From the NCBI GenBank assembly GCA_964007475.1, contig OZ023274.1:32126861-32190860 (forward strand): a stretch of 64,000 bases of DNA, read 5' to 3'. The notes beneath the pieces were generated by a model. That model was given only the letters and a program-made list of their open reading frames with translations. It ran no database searches and had not been told where the DNA came from. Shown here piece by piece: positions 1 to 13,034 of the stretch. Source of the DNA: Hybos culiciformis. Its lineage: Eukaryota; Arthropoda; Insecta; Diptera; Hybotidae. Made by a program: the position numbers and the translations under genes. Numbering within the stretch: position 1 is the first letter of the stretch; each line of letters starts with the position of its first letter.

Positions 1-3000
1 TGTAATGTCAGTGCTCGTAAATAAAAACCCAAATTAAAGATACTTCTTTCTTTTGACTGCTATTAATGAAAATGTCGCTGTAGTTTTGTTTTCTGTTTAT
101 TAGTAAACAGAAGAGCAGATAAATTCAGTTACGATATAATTACTGCATAAATATAATATAATATAAAGGTTTCGATTTGTTACTATTTAAACAATATAGA
201 TAGACATTAAGGCGTTTGTTTATAGAGAACTTTATCATTCTGTTTTTATATTTATTTATGTACATAAATATATATTAATATTTTATTTTTTAGATTTAAT
301 TTTGTATTCTTGAAGAAAAAAGAGATATTATATCTTAGGAGTACGGAATTTGGATAATAAGCTATTGAAAACCAAATTTTGTTTTATTATTTGTTATTGA
401 AAATAAAAAGAAAGTCTGGTAACAGATAGATAACAATAGATAAATTTTTAATTCACAAGCATCATTTTAATGATTTTCCTAACATAAAAATAGATATTTA
501 TTAAAATAACATAAATAATGTAAATATTGCTTATGAATTTTACGTTTTCGAGATGAAATTAAATTTTTGACGCAATAATGTTGAATAACATAAAACAAAA
601 AAAAATTATGTAATCTTTTTTCTTAACCCATTTAGTTCCCTTTTATATATAAAACTTGGAATTTTTGTTTTAAATAAAATATTTAAAGATTATACTTCTG
701 GTACACTGGTACATACATTACACTTGTATATTTTATATTTCTCAGAATAATGGGAAAAAAAACATCAAAAAATTATTGTAATTTCCAAATTTAGTATAAT
801 GTTTTCAATACAAATATATGTAGATTGATTTCAGAATAATGTTATGTTCTAAATAAATCTTACTTAGTACTTTTGAATTCACTATTCACATAACAATTCT
901 TTTTTATACCTATTTAATAAAATGTTCGCTTATAGTGTGAACTTTAAAATTTTTAAACTTTTGCTATCGATAAATTGCATGACTTAAAGTGCGCACATTT
1001 GAACTTGGGAGTTATACTGTGTTGAACTAAATTAATTTAGGTTTACGACTTTTTGGACTACATTCATAAGTAGAGAAAAAAAAAATATTTTTCAAACTAC
1101 ATAAAGTAAAAGATATTTTTTTTTTTTACTTAAACAAATATAATATATATATACACCAAAGTTGTTGTTTCCATTTAACATAAATTGAAAAGTAAGTTTT
1201 TTTTTTTTGGTAAATATGTACAAAACATATTGTTCAACATCATTGAGCAGAGATTCATTTTCGAAATATTATTATAATATTTATGTTAATTAACACATTG
1301 TTAGTTAAAAAAAAAAATTATGTAATTTATTAATTATTACACATTTAAAAGGAAAAATAATATTCAATAAATAGAAAAAGTCTTAAAAACTTATTACTAT
1401 TATTATTGTATTTCGACACGTTCATTTTCATTTTTTCATACTACTAGTAAATTAAAATTTATTGATGATTTAAGTTCTAAATATAATTTTCGTTCGAAAA
1501 TCAGAAATTAAATGAAACCACACGATTAAATTGATCTATTAAATTGATGACAGTAAGTTCAAATAAGAAATTAAATTTTCTCAATAATAATTTCAGAGTC
1601 TTTAACATAAAGTTTGAAATTTCCCGAATCAGATAAATTTAAAGATTTTTCTTAAAACTAAGTATATCTACGATTACTCATTTACTCTGATTAAAATTTC
1701 TTATTTGAATTGTGAATAAAGAAAATTATTATCTTCTATCTTCAATATAAATAAAAATGTAAATATCTGTTTATTACTTACCTAAGATTTTCGAAAGTTC
1801 TTCAACGATCACTTTGAAATTTTGACACAAGGTACTAGTTGAGTTAAGGTGGGCTTTCATATATATTATAGAGAAGTCACACCTACGACAGGTAAAAAAA
1901 AAAGTGTTTTTTTAGATATTTTCTACCCGAGCAGTCGTTATATTTATTTTACAAGAAGCAGATGAGCAGCAGCCGAAGAAAAAACTAGATGTCCCTCTGA
2001 ACATAAACAAACGTTTTTTAAATAATAAACATAAAAATGGATGCGTCGGAAACTGAACGCGAACATTAAAAAAATTTTTTTGGCAATGCATTTAAGCTTT
2101 TTTTTAAATAAAAAAATACTTGAGCTGTCATGGAACATCCTGGTTCAAACGAAATTATTCACCAACTGTCGGCCAATTATTTATTTACAACAGTTTTATC
2201 ATTAATCTTGATTTAGTTGAAACTTTGTGGGGTGTAGAGACGGTGACCAAACTCAAAATCTAAATCGAGGTAAAAATAAGGCTATACAAAACCTATGAAA
2301 ACTTTGAAGGGCCATATATCCGAAACACGCAGTTTCCTGAAAAAAAACTCTTGCATTTGAGGGTTTGATCTGGCCACAAGCATTGTGAAATAACCATATT
2401 AAAAAGGCATACTTTCTCTAAGCCACAACTACGTGTGGCATGTGGCAGGTAATGTAATAAAAATAAATTCATTAGAATTATTAGCACGTTGTTAATGTTA
2501 ACTTAATAATTTATTAACTTTAATTTTTTAAAAGCTTGAATCAGTTTTTAAACAATTTTTAGCACCGTAAATTATGTTAAAAGACTTTATATTTATTTTT
2601 TATTTAATTTTGGAGATTTCTTTATGATTAAATTTTTATTTTTATTTTCAAAACAAGTAAAATTTTATATTTTATTTTTCTCCCATTCTCCTAAGTTTAG
2701 AAAAATAGGGGCCAGAGGCCATAGCAGTTAAGGCCCTAGTTTTAAGATTTTATTTTTAATTGAATTATAATAAAATCCATTAATAATAATATTTTTATTT
2801 TCAGGTTTTACATTAAGAAAAATTAAAATTGAGATTTTTTTGTATTTTATTTAATTTTAATTCAAATAATTTTATTTAAGAATGAGTACTGTGGTGTGGG
2901 TAAGTATTCAATATATATTTTATTTCCGAAGCGGCAAATTTTGGGAATTTTTGTTGAATGCAATTTCATTTGACTGGAAATTGTACCGGAATTTTTATCA

Positions 3001-4483
3001 ACCAAAAATAATAGTGAAAATTTGATTCACCTTTTTTTTCTTAAGCACTTCGTGTATGATTTCTTTAGGGTCATCATATGCTGGGGTATACAAAATGAAT
3101 TTTTTTTCTTAAAATTTGATGTAAACGATGATAAATTTTGGGGAGAACATTTTCTATTTTAAAAGCCTCCTTTTACGTATACACAAATATTACGAAAATA
3201 ATTTAATTGTCTATACTTGACATATAAAAACCCAAAGAATTGGTGCGCGAAGCACCCTAGAATAAAACTTTAGCGGGAACAACATCTTTTTTATTTTAGA
3301 AGATTTCATGTACATATTTACAAATATTACCGGTCAAATCCAACATTCCCGTCAAGTGATTCTCAGTCAAATAAATTCCTGCCATTTATTTCAAAAAATA
3401 TCTGTACGATAGTTTTGAGAAATGCTCGATTATTTTTTTTTTATAATCAAAGAAAAAAGAAACTAATTCAGCAACCATTGAAAGGCAAACAAAAAATTAT
3501 CAAAACAATTTTCTGTAAAATTTATTAACACGTGTAGGATAATAAATGTACATAACAAAATGTCTGATCTAATTCATATTTTGTTTATTCCAGTTCCAAA
3601 AAAAAAAAATTTAATTAAGTGACGGATATTTTTTTTTGAGTCAATCAAAAAGAATGCTCGATTGAATAAGTATTGAATTGCATCATTTATTGATCGTTTT
3701 CTTTCATATAAAAAGCATTATAATCAAAACAAGTTTGTTACTTAAGTCTTTTGATTTTAATGATTGGTTTTTTTCCAAGCATTGTAAGTTATAGAAATAT
3801 ATATTTTTTTATTGGTTCCGGAATCTTAAGAACTTATTTTCTCACCTTTTTATAATCGTATTAAAATGATAAAATGTTGAAGTTATCGTCGAATTAATAA
3901 TTAAATAAAATAAATCAAGCAAGCATCAATTAAAAAAGAAGTTGACATTCGTAAATAATAGCCAATTCTCTTAAAAATAAATTGAGTTTTTGATTTCTGA
4001 ATTTTTTTTTTTTGATGGTTTGAGTTAGACAGAAAATTTTTATAAATAAATCAGCATCCAATAACTGTTCCTAAATGTTAAATTTGTTTCTGTCAATGGA
4101 AGAGTGTTGAATATGCATATAAAATAGCATTTCTTTTTTGAAATATTTAATTTCGAATATGCTTCATTAAATACAGTAAAAGTTTGATTTTAATAACATG
4201 AATTTTGTAAGCCTACTGCAATAACATCATAAAAACGTTCCTTTTTCGTTTCAAAGTTACTTTAATAGGTTATTAAACTAACAGAGAAACGACTCAAAAC
4301 TTTTTATTCATTAATGCAATACAATTTGTACATCGACATAAATAGTTTCAAGCCAAATTAATTTTTCCTCCGCCTAACTTGAGTAATCTTAGTACCATAT
4401 ATTAAAAAAATGAATGACTATCAAAAAATCAAAAATTTTTAGCTGAATAATGAATACGTTAAAAATATTACTATACTGTCTTA
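1..4483. other. AT-rich intergenic DNA, no gene seen
   Basis: No open frame with a signal peptide, a recognisable domain or a believable splice pattern was found on either strand. The stretch is full of A and T runs. Slightly less AT-rich patches near 2140-2450 and 3230-3290 look like old repeat debris but match nothing I can name. The left end may hold downstream sequence of a gene outside the window. Confidence 0.6.
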
Positions 4484-4530
4484 TTTATTGATCACAATTT
4501 AAGTATACAAAATTAAAATTTTGAGCTAAT

Positions 4531-6019
4531 TTAAATTCTATACCGATATCTTATCCGTTTAACTGGACTTTCGTAATGATAACCATCTGATTGATAAGTT
4601 TGAACAGGTGGCTGATAGACAGTTTGTTCGATAAAAGGTCTAGGTGCTTGATAATGTGATGCTTGTTGAACAACTGGAGCATTATAAACTGGAGCTGGAG
4701 ACTGATAATATTGAGCTGGAGCCTGATAAACTTGAGTAGTTGCAGGAGCATGGTAGTGCTGAGCTGGAGCTTGATATACAGGTGCAGGTTGATGATATAC
4801 TGGAGCTGGTGCGTGATATACTTGAGCAGGTGCATGGTATACTTGAGCCGGTGCATGATATACAGGAGCTGGAGCGTGATAAACTGGGGCTGGATTGTGA
4901 TACACTGCTGGTGCACGATAAACTGGAGTAGGTGCTTGATAAACTGGGGCTGCTGCTTGAACTCGAAAAACAGGGGCAGGAGCAGGTTGCTGAAAAACTG
5001 GAGATGAATGATGATGAACTTGTGGAGACAAGTACTGTTGTTGTGGCACTCCTACATGGTGTCCGTGGTGGTGGTGGTGATGATGAGTTTGTGGCTTATC
5101 GTAATGATATCCGTCAAATAAATGTGATACATCAGCTTCTGTGGCGATGATCACTGACAGAAGAACAAGAAGAAACTTCTAAAATAAAAAGAAAGTGTTT
5201 AAAAATTTTGAATTTTAATTGGATTAAATTAGTTGCACAAAAATTGACTTCGAATATTTTCGTAAATATATTTATATATTGTTGTATTTTAAATGCTATA
5301 AGAGCCTTAATTTGAGCTGAATAAATAGATTATTTCAATGAGTTCGTTTATATATTATATAAAATACGATCTGGCAGTCTTGGACGAATTTTCGTGATAA
5401 GTATATTGTATAAGAGCTAATAATATAATATTCATACTATTTCTAAAAACAATCCTTTAGAATTATCTGCGAAAGCATTGTTCTTATCAACATTACGAAT
5501 TGATAATAAAATTTTCATTTAACTTTTTATTCTTTTTAAATAAACAATTAAATAGCCGAAAAATTTCTGATTTTTTTTCATCACGTTTTCTTTAATTATT
5601 ATTTCTTAAATGGCTTACTTAATAAAAATTATTTTTGAATTTTTTTTTCAAAAAATTCACAAATTTAAGTTACTTAGAACTTTAAATTGTTTTTATTAGT
5701 TCATAAATCACAATTGAAGGGTTAAAAAAGACCAGGAATCGTTCAGGTAGTGCAAATCCAAATCCAAAAATGTAATCCATTATAAAATTGTTCCATGTAT
5801 TTTTTATTTCAAAAGACCGATTTGTCTTTCTGATTTCTTAAGACCGATTTGTTTATACATTAAGACTCTATGCGGACGCGCCAGTAAATTAAAATTTTTA
5901 AGTTAACACTACCAAATATTTCTTTTTTTCCGGAAGCTCAGAACCGAGTAATTTTTATCATTTTTTTTTAATAAAGAAAGAAATTTTTTTTATTTTTAGA
6001 ATAATAACAATTTTACCAT
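4531..6019 (-). CDS. Secreted YLP/DGYHY-family protein with APVYHAP repeats (two exons)
   Basis: The coding sequence joins exon 1 (6017-6019, only ATG, then donor GTAAAA) to exon 2 (4531-5178 after acceptor TTTTAG), giving 216 residues. Residues 1-16 form a signal peptide beginning MKFLLVLL. Then come DVSHLFDGYHY (DGYHY at 23-27), a seven-His run, one YLSP, and about fifteen short repeats of the type APVYHAP. The end is DGYHY at 199-203 followed by a basic, Tyr/Arg-rich tail. PV and PY pairs resemble low-complexity (CPLCP-like) cuticle proteins, and Tyr and His are residues used in cross-linking extracellular matrices; that role is inferred. AATAAA lies at 4484-4489 on the minus strand. Exon 2 is certain; exon 1 rests on the TATA box and its match to five sister genes. 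The intron would be 838 bases. Confidence 0.85.
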
Positions 6020-6080
6020 TATTTATTAATGAATATAAAACAAAATTCAGATCTTCACGCAAATTTAGATTATTAACGAA

Positions 6081-6114
6081 TGTTGCAAAAAATGTATAAA
6101 AAATCTTATTTATA
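6081..6114 (-). promoter_or_regulatory. Core promoter of the 4.5-kb YLP/DGYHY gene
   Basis: TATAAATA lies on the minus strand at 6107-6114. A CATT-type initiator (AACATTCG, predicted +1 near 6081) follows 33 bases downstream. The predicted 5' untranslated region is about 62 bases, ending at ATG then GT at 6019. The spacing matches the sister genes, but the initiator lacks the TATCATT form of several of them. Confidence 0.6.
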
Positions 6115-8205
6115 CCAAAAATGAAAATTTAAACAAGTAAAATTCCTAATATTGTCTGTCTATAAAACTAAAAAAAAAAAAAAAAGAAACAAAAAAAATA
6201 AATAAAAATAAAAAATAATATAAATCATAGAATCATTAAATAAAATTGTTAAAAATAACATTAATAACTAGTGGCATTGAATTTTCTTTCCATAAACCAC
6301 TAAAAATTTGAAAAACTTTTTGGCTATATCAACAATTAAATTAAATAAAATAAAAATAAATATAAGCTCTTCACAATTGGGGGTGGGTAATCAAAAATAG
6401 TCTTAACTGCCATTCAAAATAAAAAATAAAAAAAAAACTTCATCTAATAAAGAATGTAAATTTTTTTTTAACATAAAATGAAACCATAAAAAGTGGCGTC
6501 AAAAGGTGATTAACATTAAAGATATGCGTGTTTTTCTTTTTTTTTTGGAAAGATTTTTATCTAAAAAAAATGTGTATATTTTTATAAGCTTATTAACATT
6601 AAGAGTAAACTTTAAATTAATAAACTTATCAAAAAATATATGGAGAAAAAATATGTGATATAAATAAATTATAATTAATTAAAATATTACATAACTCAAC
6701 ATTATGCATCTCATTTTTATTACAATAATTTTATGCTCCAAATTCAATTTTGACATTTGATATTATTGCTTGTAATCATAATTTTTTGGTTTTAGTAAAT
6801 TTTCTATCAAAAAACAAAAAACAGACTATACGTTTTCATTTTCTGTCTGTTAAAACTTAAAAAGGCTGATTTTGATTGTATCAAAATTAAAATATATACG
6901 CACATCTTGTTCACTTTTATCCAAGCTAAATTAAGAGCTCCTAAATTATTAGAAGTTCTTAATAGCCCCCTCCATGTGAAATTCTGTTTTCTATTTCTGT
7001 TTTCTATTTTTGCAGTTTTTTTTGTTTTATTTTACAGAAAATAAACGGCCGTGAAAAATACGTCAAAAATTGTACGAAAAACACCTCTACCAGAAAATCA
7101 CAAAACTACTTATATTTGAATTTTATTTCTGTGCAGAAACTGTAATTTATCAAAAAAATAAAAAAATTCTTAGAAATAAATGAAATTAATTAAAAATTGT
7201 TTAGGAAATTAAAGAAATTGAAAATTTCAGGTCACCAGCCCTGGAGAGTGGTATTTTAGCTTTATTTCTGCGTTAGAGATTTTTTATTATCTTTTAGCTT
7301 TACTTCAGAATCGAAGCAAATATGTTCAAGTTTTTTAAAGGCTCATTTGGGCCAAAAAAACTCAAAATTTAAAAATTCGCCTTACCTACCCTGGAGCCAG
7401 TTATATACTCTCTAACATATCAAAAAATCACTTCAATGTAGATTGTAGTAACCCTACAATCAAAGCCAAAGTAAGACCAATTTTCACATTGAGGACTTAA
7501 CTGGATTTATAGATTTTAAGTGGAATTTAATGAAAATTAATATGTAAGTACATAATATTTGAGAAACTCAAAAAATGATCAGCACACATTGTGTTCAAGG
7601 AAAAAGGATTTTCTCGCAAATTGTTTTATGAGTAGGTCGATTGAGCGAACCTAAAATAATGTAGAGCACTGATTTTTACAAGGTGTCTGTCTGCATGAAA
7701 GCGGAATCCACTGAAAAATGGTATACGAATAGAGATCGATTGTAAAAATAATCAATAAATTGACCGAAAAAGGGCTTAATCCAAATTTTGAAAAATGGTT
7801 CATGCTTCACTTATGCGGTAATATTTTATATTTTTTTATTTAAATTTGTGAGGCTAATGCAAAGCGAAAATATTTTTTTTTAGTATGAAATCGGATTATC
7901 TGCACTCACACAAAAATGGAACCACATTTAGAATTTATTTGCATCAAGAGCATTTATATATAAAACATATAAATGTAATTCCATATAATTAAAAAAAAAT
8001 TCTAAAATTCTATAGAAACATTATCTATATTTGTTCCTTATTTTTTTTATTCCTTATTTTTTTCTTTCTATTTCGTGCCGGGAAATAAAAAGCTTACGTA
8101 CCCATGATTTTAAAGGACAACATCAACAATACAACAGTTTAAAAAGATAATATAAACATATACCTTGTAGAATAGATGTTCGAAATTTTGGAATTTATTT
8201 TAAAA

Positions 8206-9030
8206 ACTAGCTGTACCCGAACACACGTTGTTGTGGAACACACGTTTTAAGTGAAATTTTTGTTGTCAGATTGATGAAAGGAATAGGAGCTAGTTATTTT
8301 ATAAATTTGTGTGTAATCAGTTCTTCTTTTTACATACCAAATTTAAATGAAATCGGGTGAACTTCTGAAGTGCGCCCCCAGGAGAGGTCTCTGGTAGGAG
8401 GTGTCTGGATAGGAGGTCTCTGGGTAGGAGGTCAATTTCAAATTTGTGTGTAATCATTTCCCCTTTTTTTGAATGAAATCGGACGAACTTTTGAAGTCCG
8501 CACCCAGGGGAGGTCCCTGGGTAGTAGGTCTCTGGGTAGGAAGTCCCTGGGTAGGAAGTCCCTGGGTAGGAGGTCCCTAGGTAGAAGGTGCCTGGGTAGG
8601 AGGTCCCTGGGTAGGAGGTCTACAAATTTTTTATTACGAAATTTCTGTGTGTTATCATTTCGTTTTTTACATACCAAATTTGAATGGAATCGGATGATCT
8701 TTTGAAGTCCACCCCGAGGGGAGGTCCCTGGGTAGGAGGTCAACAAATTTTTTGTTACGAAATTTGTGTGTAATCCTTTCTTCTTTTTACGTACAAAATT
8801 TGAATGAAATCGGACGAACTTTTGAAGTCCGCCCCCCAGGGGAGGTCCCTGGGTAGGAGGCCAATCAAATTTTAAAATAGCCTATAACGACCCCCGACCT
8901 GACACAAAGACATGGTGTAAGTTTGAAAACAATCGCTTGAGCGGTTTAGGAGCCTATTCGGAACATACAAACATACAAACATACAAACAGACAAAGATAC
9001 AACTTCGGTTTTATATATATAGATAGATAA
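8206..9030 (+). repeat. Interspersed retroelement-like tail with internal tandem copies
   Basis: It opens with ACTAGCTGTACCCG and closes with repeated ACATACAAAC, then CTTCGGTTTTATATATATAG and GATA repeats. These borders are familiar from abundant insect repeats, often tails of non-LTR or other non-autonomous elements. Inside, a block of about 120-190 bases (near TTTGTGTGTAATC, then AATGAAATCGGACGAAC, then CCCAGGGGAGGTCCCTGG) is repeated about four times from 8300 to 8875. The class assignment comes from memory of the border phrases. No coding frame is present; open frames here are products of the tandem repeat. Confidence 0.6.
8512..8616. repeat. 15-bp minisatellite, seven copies
   Basis: Seven head-to-tail units close to GGTCCCTGGGTAGGA run from 8512 to 8616 with a few substitutions. 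Single or double units of the same motif recur at 8387-8432, 8722-8740 and 8842-8860. The 15-base period keeps a frame open on both strands, which explains the LLPRD-like and RSLGR-like frames here. They are not genes. Confidence 0.85.
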
Positions 9031-10994
9031 TAGTAATTGAGTACAAAATTACAGAATTATAGTTTATTAAAAATATCAATAAATTATCTTTCAACTCATC
9101 GTCGCATACTATTTTAAGTCTTCCTCAACTCCTTGGATATAAAATTTCTGTCTTGATATTAGTTTAAAATAATAAACTATTTCATTTAAGAATAATTTTA
9201 TTCAAATTTATATTAGAAATCATAAATTTAACTTAAATAAATAAAAATAAATTAGTTTTCTTTAAAAATAAAATAGGTATTGAAACAAAAAAAAAAAAAA
9301 ATAAAAAAAATGTTATAAATTGCAAAACAAGTTTTATTGTTAATTCCATCAAACCAATTTTTAAATTATTATTATCGAAAATGCATTAAAAGAATCCAGC
9401 TGTTAATGATTATAATTAAATTTTAAATTATGGTGGCGGAGAATCTTTAAAATTTCTATAATAATTATATAATTATTGCTCTTTATTGTTTAAAATAAAA
9501 ATTCTTTTTCTGTCAAAAAAAAAATAGAATTCAATAAATTAATTTCATAGTGCGAGTTTCATATAATAGTCTTGCTTTTTATTTTTTGTTATATTCATAT
9601 TGACCATACTATAAAATAATAACATAATCAACTACTTAATTTTTAAAATTTTTTATTTAAAACACAAATTATGTCCGTTTGTCAGTTTGTTTGATTCAAA
9701 TCTTGTTTTCCATTTCCCGGGATTTGGCTTAAAATATTTTTTGATTGAAATTTGTACGTAATTAGTTGTAAAATAAAAGAAATTGAAAATTTTGCTGAGG
9801 TCTGTGGTCTACAAATAGATTTTGGTAAATATATTTCGAAATATAATGAAACTAATATTATTGAAATGTGTAATTAAAAAGCTTTAAAATAAATTTTAAA
9901 TATGTACTACAGGAGAAAGTAAAACTAAGTATAAGATACCGAATCCTAGAAAATATTTTTTTATGTTAGAAAATTTGTTCATATATATTGAACTAAAAAT
10001 AAAAATTGTTCTCATAAAACAAATATTGGTCTATTTTTTTAATAGACCCACGATTTTAATTTTTAGTTAAATATATGCATGTCAAGATATTTTCGAACAT
10101 TATACATTATACTAAGTTTTATTTTCTACTTTTTAGTAAGTACATATTTAAATAATAAAATCATGTGACTTAAATTTATTTTGACTTATTTTTATTATGA
10201 TTGAGATTTTATCGTTTGAGAAAAAATAATTTCTTGAGATAGTCAAACAATAAAATTCCTGAGCCAAATAATTTCAAACAAGTGCAAATCGTACATTTAG
10301 CGAAGAAAAAAAACTAAAAAAGAAATATACCTCTTTTCTAGAGAAATATGTGGTTTTCAAAGAATTAGTTTTTTTTAAAATAAAAATTCAAGTACTTGCT
10401 ACATATTAACAGCAAAAAAAAAAAACAGATCGCGTCAAACTTTTAAATTAATGAACAAAAAATAATTGCATGCTTGCACGCACATCATTTATGATAATCC
10501 AAAATAACAGATAACATTATTATTTCAATTTAACAACTTTAATTTTTTTTGGACCCTTCTTTTGTTTAAAAAGTCCCTGATAATATATTCTTAAGAAAAA
10601 AATATTAATTAATTTATTTAATTGTTTAAATTTTAAATTTTACATCTTCCTTACTTTTTTATCTTTAAAACTATACAAGGCTATCAGTGTTATATACTTA
10701 TGTATATTGTACAATGTACATATATTGTGTACAAAGGTAATTTACATTTTTTATATTACCTTTCTTTCAAGCAAGTATCTATCTTGATGAGCGATTTTTT
10801 TAAACTGACGTAGTGCTTGATTTCGTTACCAAAATAAAGCAAAATTTTAACTGAGCAAATAGATTTCTTTTATTCTGTATAATTTTTAAGCTTTAAAATC
10901 TGGTGAATTAAAAAAAAACTAATTAAAACACACATATAATTTTTCTATACTCAATGTTAATAAAATATATGTAGATATTTACATTTATATTCTT

Positions 10995-11802
10995 TTAAAA
11001 TTCAAATGGAATTTCCGGTCGAGGATAATGATAACCTCCATTATTATCTGGAGGTAAATATATTTGTCCTGGCTTTATTATTACTGCCAAAGGTTTTGTA
11101 GTTCTTGGAATAAATGTTGTTTTTTTGGTGGTGAATATTGTTGTTGGTGTTTTTGTTGTAACAATTCTGTGCGGTGGTAAATACTCTTGATTGGGTAGAA
11201 CTTTTGGTTGAATATTGATTTGTGATTTTCTTGTTGTGGTTGTGAGTTTTTCCGAAACGAATGGTGATGATTGTATAGATTGATGTGTTTCTGAGTGGGG
11301 ATGATGTAATGAAAGTTCGATAGTTCCAATTAATTTTTTATGGAGAAAATGGTTTTCTGGATGAAATTGTTCCTGATATCGTGAATTGGAATTAACTTTT
11401 GCTAAATCATGTTGAGGAAAGAAAAATAATTCCTCGTTACTTAATGGTTTTAAAGGTTTTGGATCACCTGCGAGACCATAATCTTCATCTGCGAGTGGAG
11501 GAAGAAGGTCTGTGTCCAAATGGGCTACATCAGCGGCTGCAAACACTGACAACAATGAAATGATAAAGGCGATATTCTGAAACTAAATAAAATGTAATTG
11601 ATCAACAATTTAAGATAAATAAAAATTGAAACCACCCATTGAGTTTTTTTTAAGTTTCAACCAATAGAAATCTTAAGCCCGAATGAAGTCACGAAACGAA
11701 AGACTTCAGACACGAACCTTTCGAGAAAGCTGAAAATGTATGTGATCTACTCTGCTTCTATAAACTACTAAATTTGTTATATAATGAAATATACCGTACC
11801 AT
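10995..11802 (-). CDS. Divergent YLP-family secreted protein ending GYHYPRPEIPFEF (two exons)
   Basis: Exon 1 is ATG at 11800-11802 followed by donor GTACGG. Exon 2 is 10995-11576 after a TTTCAG acceptor, giving 194 residues. A second in-frame acceptor six bases upstream would add Phe-Gln. Residues 1-16 form a signal peptide, followed by DVAHLDTDLLPPL, clearly related to the ADVSHL start of the sister proteins. The middle is less repetitive: it is Thr/Lys-rich (TTKTPTTIFTTKKTT), has YLPP twice, and ends in GYHYPRPEIPF. That end resembles GYxYPxPxIPF tails of Drosophila YLP-motif proteins as I recall them. It lacks the N-terminal DGYHY and the basic tail of the sister genes. A structural extracellular role is inferred. 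The intron is 223 bases. Confidence 0.85.
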
Positions 11803-11838
11803 ACTGTTTGCTCTCCAATTACAATTATTTTTAACTAA

Positions 11839-11872
11839 TGATACTGAAATTATATCTTGATTCTTATTTATA
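11839..11872 (-). promoter_or_regulatory. Core promoter of the 11-kb YLP gene
   Basis: TATAAATA is on the minus strand at 11865-11872. AGTATCATTAG follows, with predicted +1 at 11839, 33 bases downstream. The 5' untranslated region is about 37 bases. The AGTATCATT core is shared with the 16-kb and 32.6-kb genes. Confidence 0.7.
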
Positions 11873-13034
11873 CTTTTTAAAGCAGTATTATTCTCTTGGG
11901 GCCAAGGAACCCAAACTGTTCTTTAATATACAAAAAATGAAATTAAACGATATTTTATATAAATTTACAGGAATGACAAATTAAATTGCAGAACTTCATT
12001 TGTTGAAAACAAAAATATTCCAACATGGTAAATTATTAATATGAAATATTATACTTTCATTCATGTTCACCTGTAATCAGCGTAAAAGTATTGTTTATAG
12101 TTTTAATATTATTATTTATATTTTGTTACGTGCCTCGGCTATCAAACAAACGGATAATGTATGTTTTAAAATAAAATTGAAGAATATTATTTAAAAATAA
12201 TTCATAAAATATACTTGGAGTTTAACGACTGTGAATACTTATCAATTGATTTTAAATACACATAAATTACAAAAATATTTATGTTTACATTTTTCTTTCT
12301 TTCAACTCATTAATTTTGGTCTATAAAAACCATACTATATTCAAAAATGGAATCAAAATGAATGCATATCTGATTTTCACAATTTCTAAAAATTGCTCTT
12401 AATTTGATCGAATCTACGCAGATCGATTCTAAAAATATATAGAATTGTTTTCTTCAGAATTTGCTATATTTTAATGTTGATTTAGTTAATTATTTTTTGC
12501 ACTTAACAAAAAAAATACGAATCACTCATACAAGGCGGGCAAAAAAAAATAAAAAAAATTATATTCTTGAAGTAAGCTAAGCCTTATTTATTTCTTTAAG
12601 AATATAAAATGAAAATGAAAAATTAAGCTAATTTTTTTTCTCAGTTGGTAGAGTTAAGTGACCTTACATAAAATAAGCTTTTTTTTTTTTCAATACTTAC
12701 AAGTCGCATTAAAACAATATAAATTTTTAGTGCGCCAAATTCGTGTGAATAGAAACATTAAGAATTTACGTGGATAAAAATTTAGATTTTTTTTTTACTT
12801 AAATGTTTATTATTTACTTTTTTACAAACTTTTATTTAACTTCGATTCTTCTCTGTCTGAGAAAAATTTGGTGATTAATTTTTTCACCAGTTCTCGATAT
12901 GCGATCTTGCTCAAATGTTGTACACAACTTCGGTTTTGAGGACAATACAATATAGTATACTAAATTTTAAGTTACATCAAATATGGAGGTAACAAAAATA
13001 TCGCGAATTAGATATTTATTCACAAGCTCGCTGT

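Larger units (their letters stand above)
6115..10867. other. AT-rich intergenic DNA with one interspersed repeat
   Basis: No gene was seen. The only organised part is the repeat at 8206-9030, listed separately. The rest is A/T runs and short simple sequence. Near 7230-7500 a few GC-richer phrases look like decayed repeat. Confidence 0.6.

Noticed and set aside
4551..5150. Overlapping frames on both strands across the 4.5-kb gene
   Set aside because: Out-of-frame readings of the APVYH repeat; only the listed minus-strand frame has a signal peptide and conserved ends.
8438..8746. Frames with LLPRD or RSLGR repeats on opposite strands
   Set aside because: Both arise from the 15-bp minisatellite, which keeps frames open; no signal peptide, promoter or splice support.
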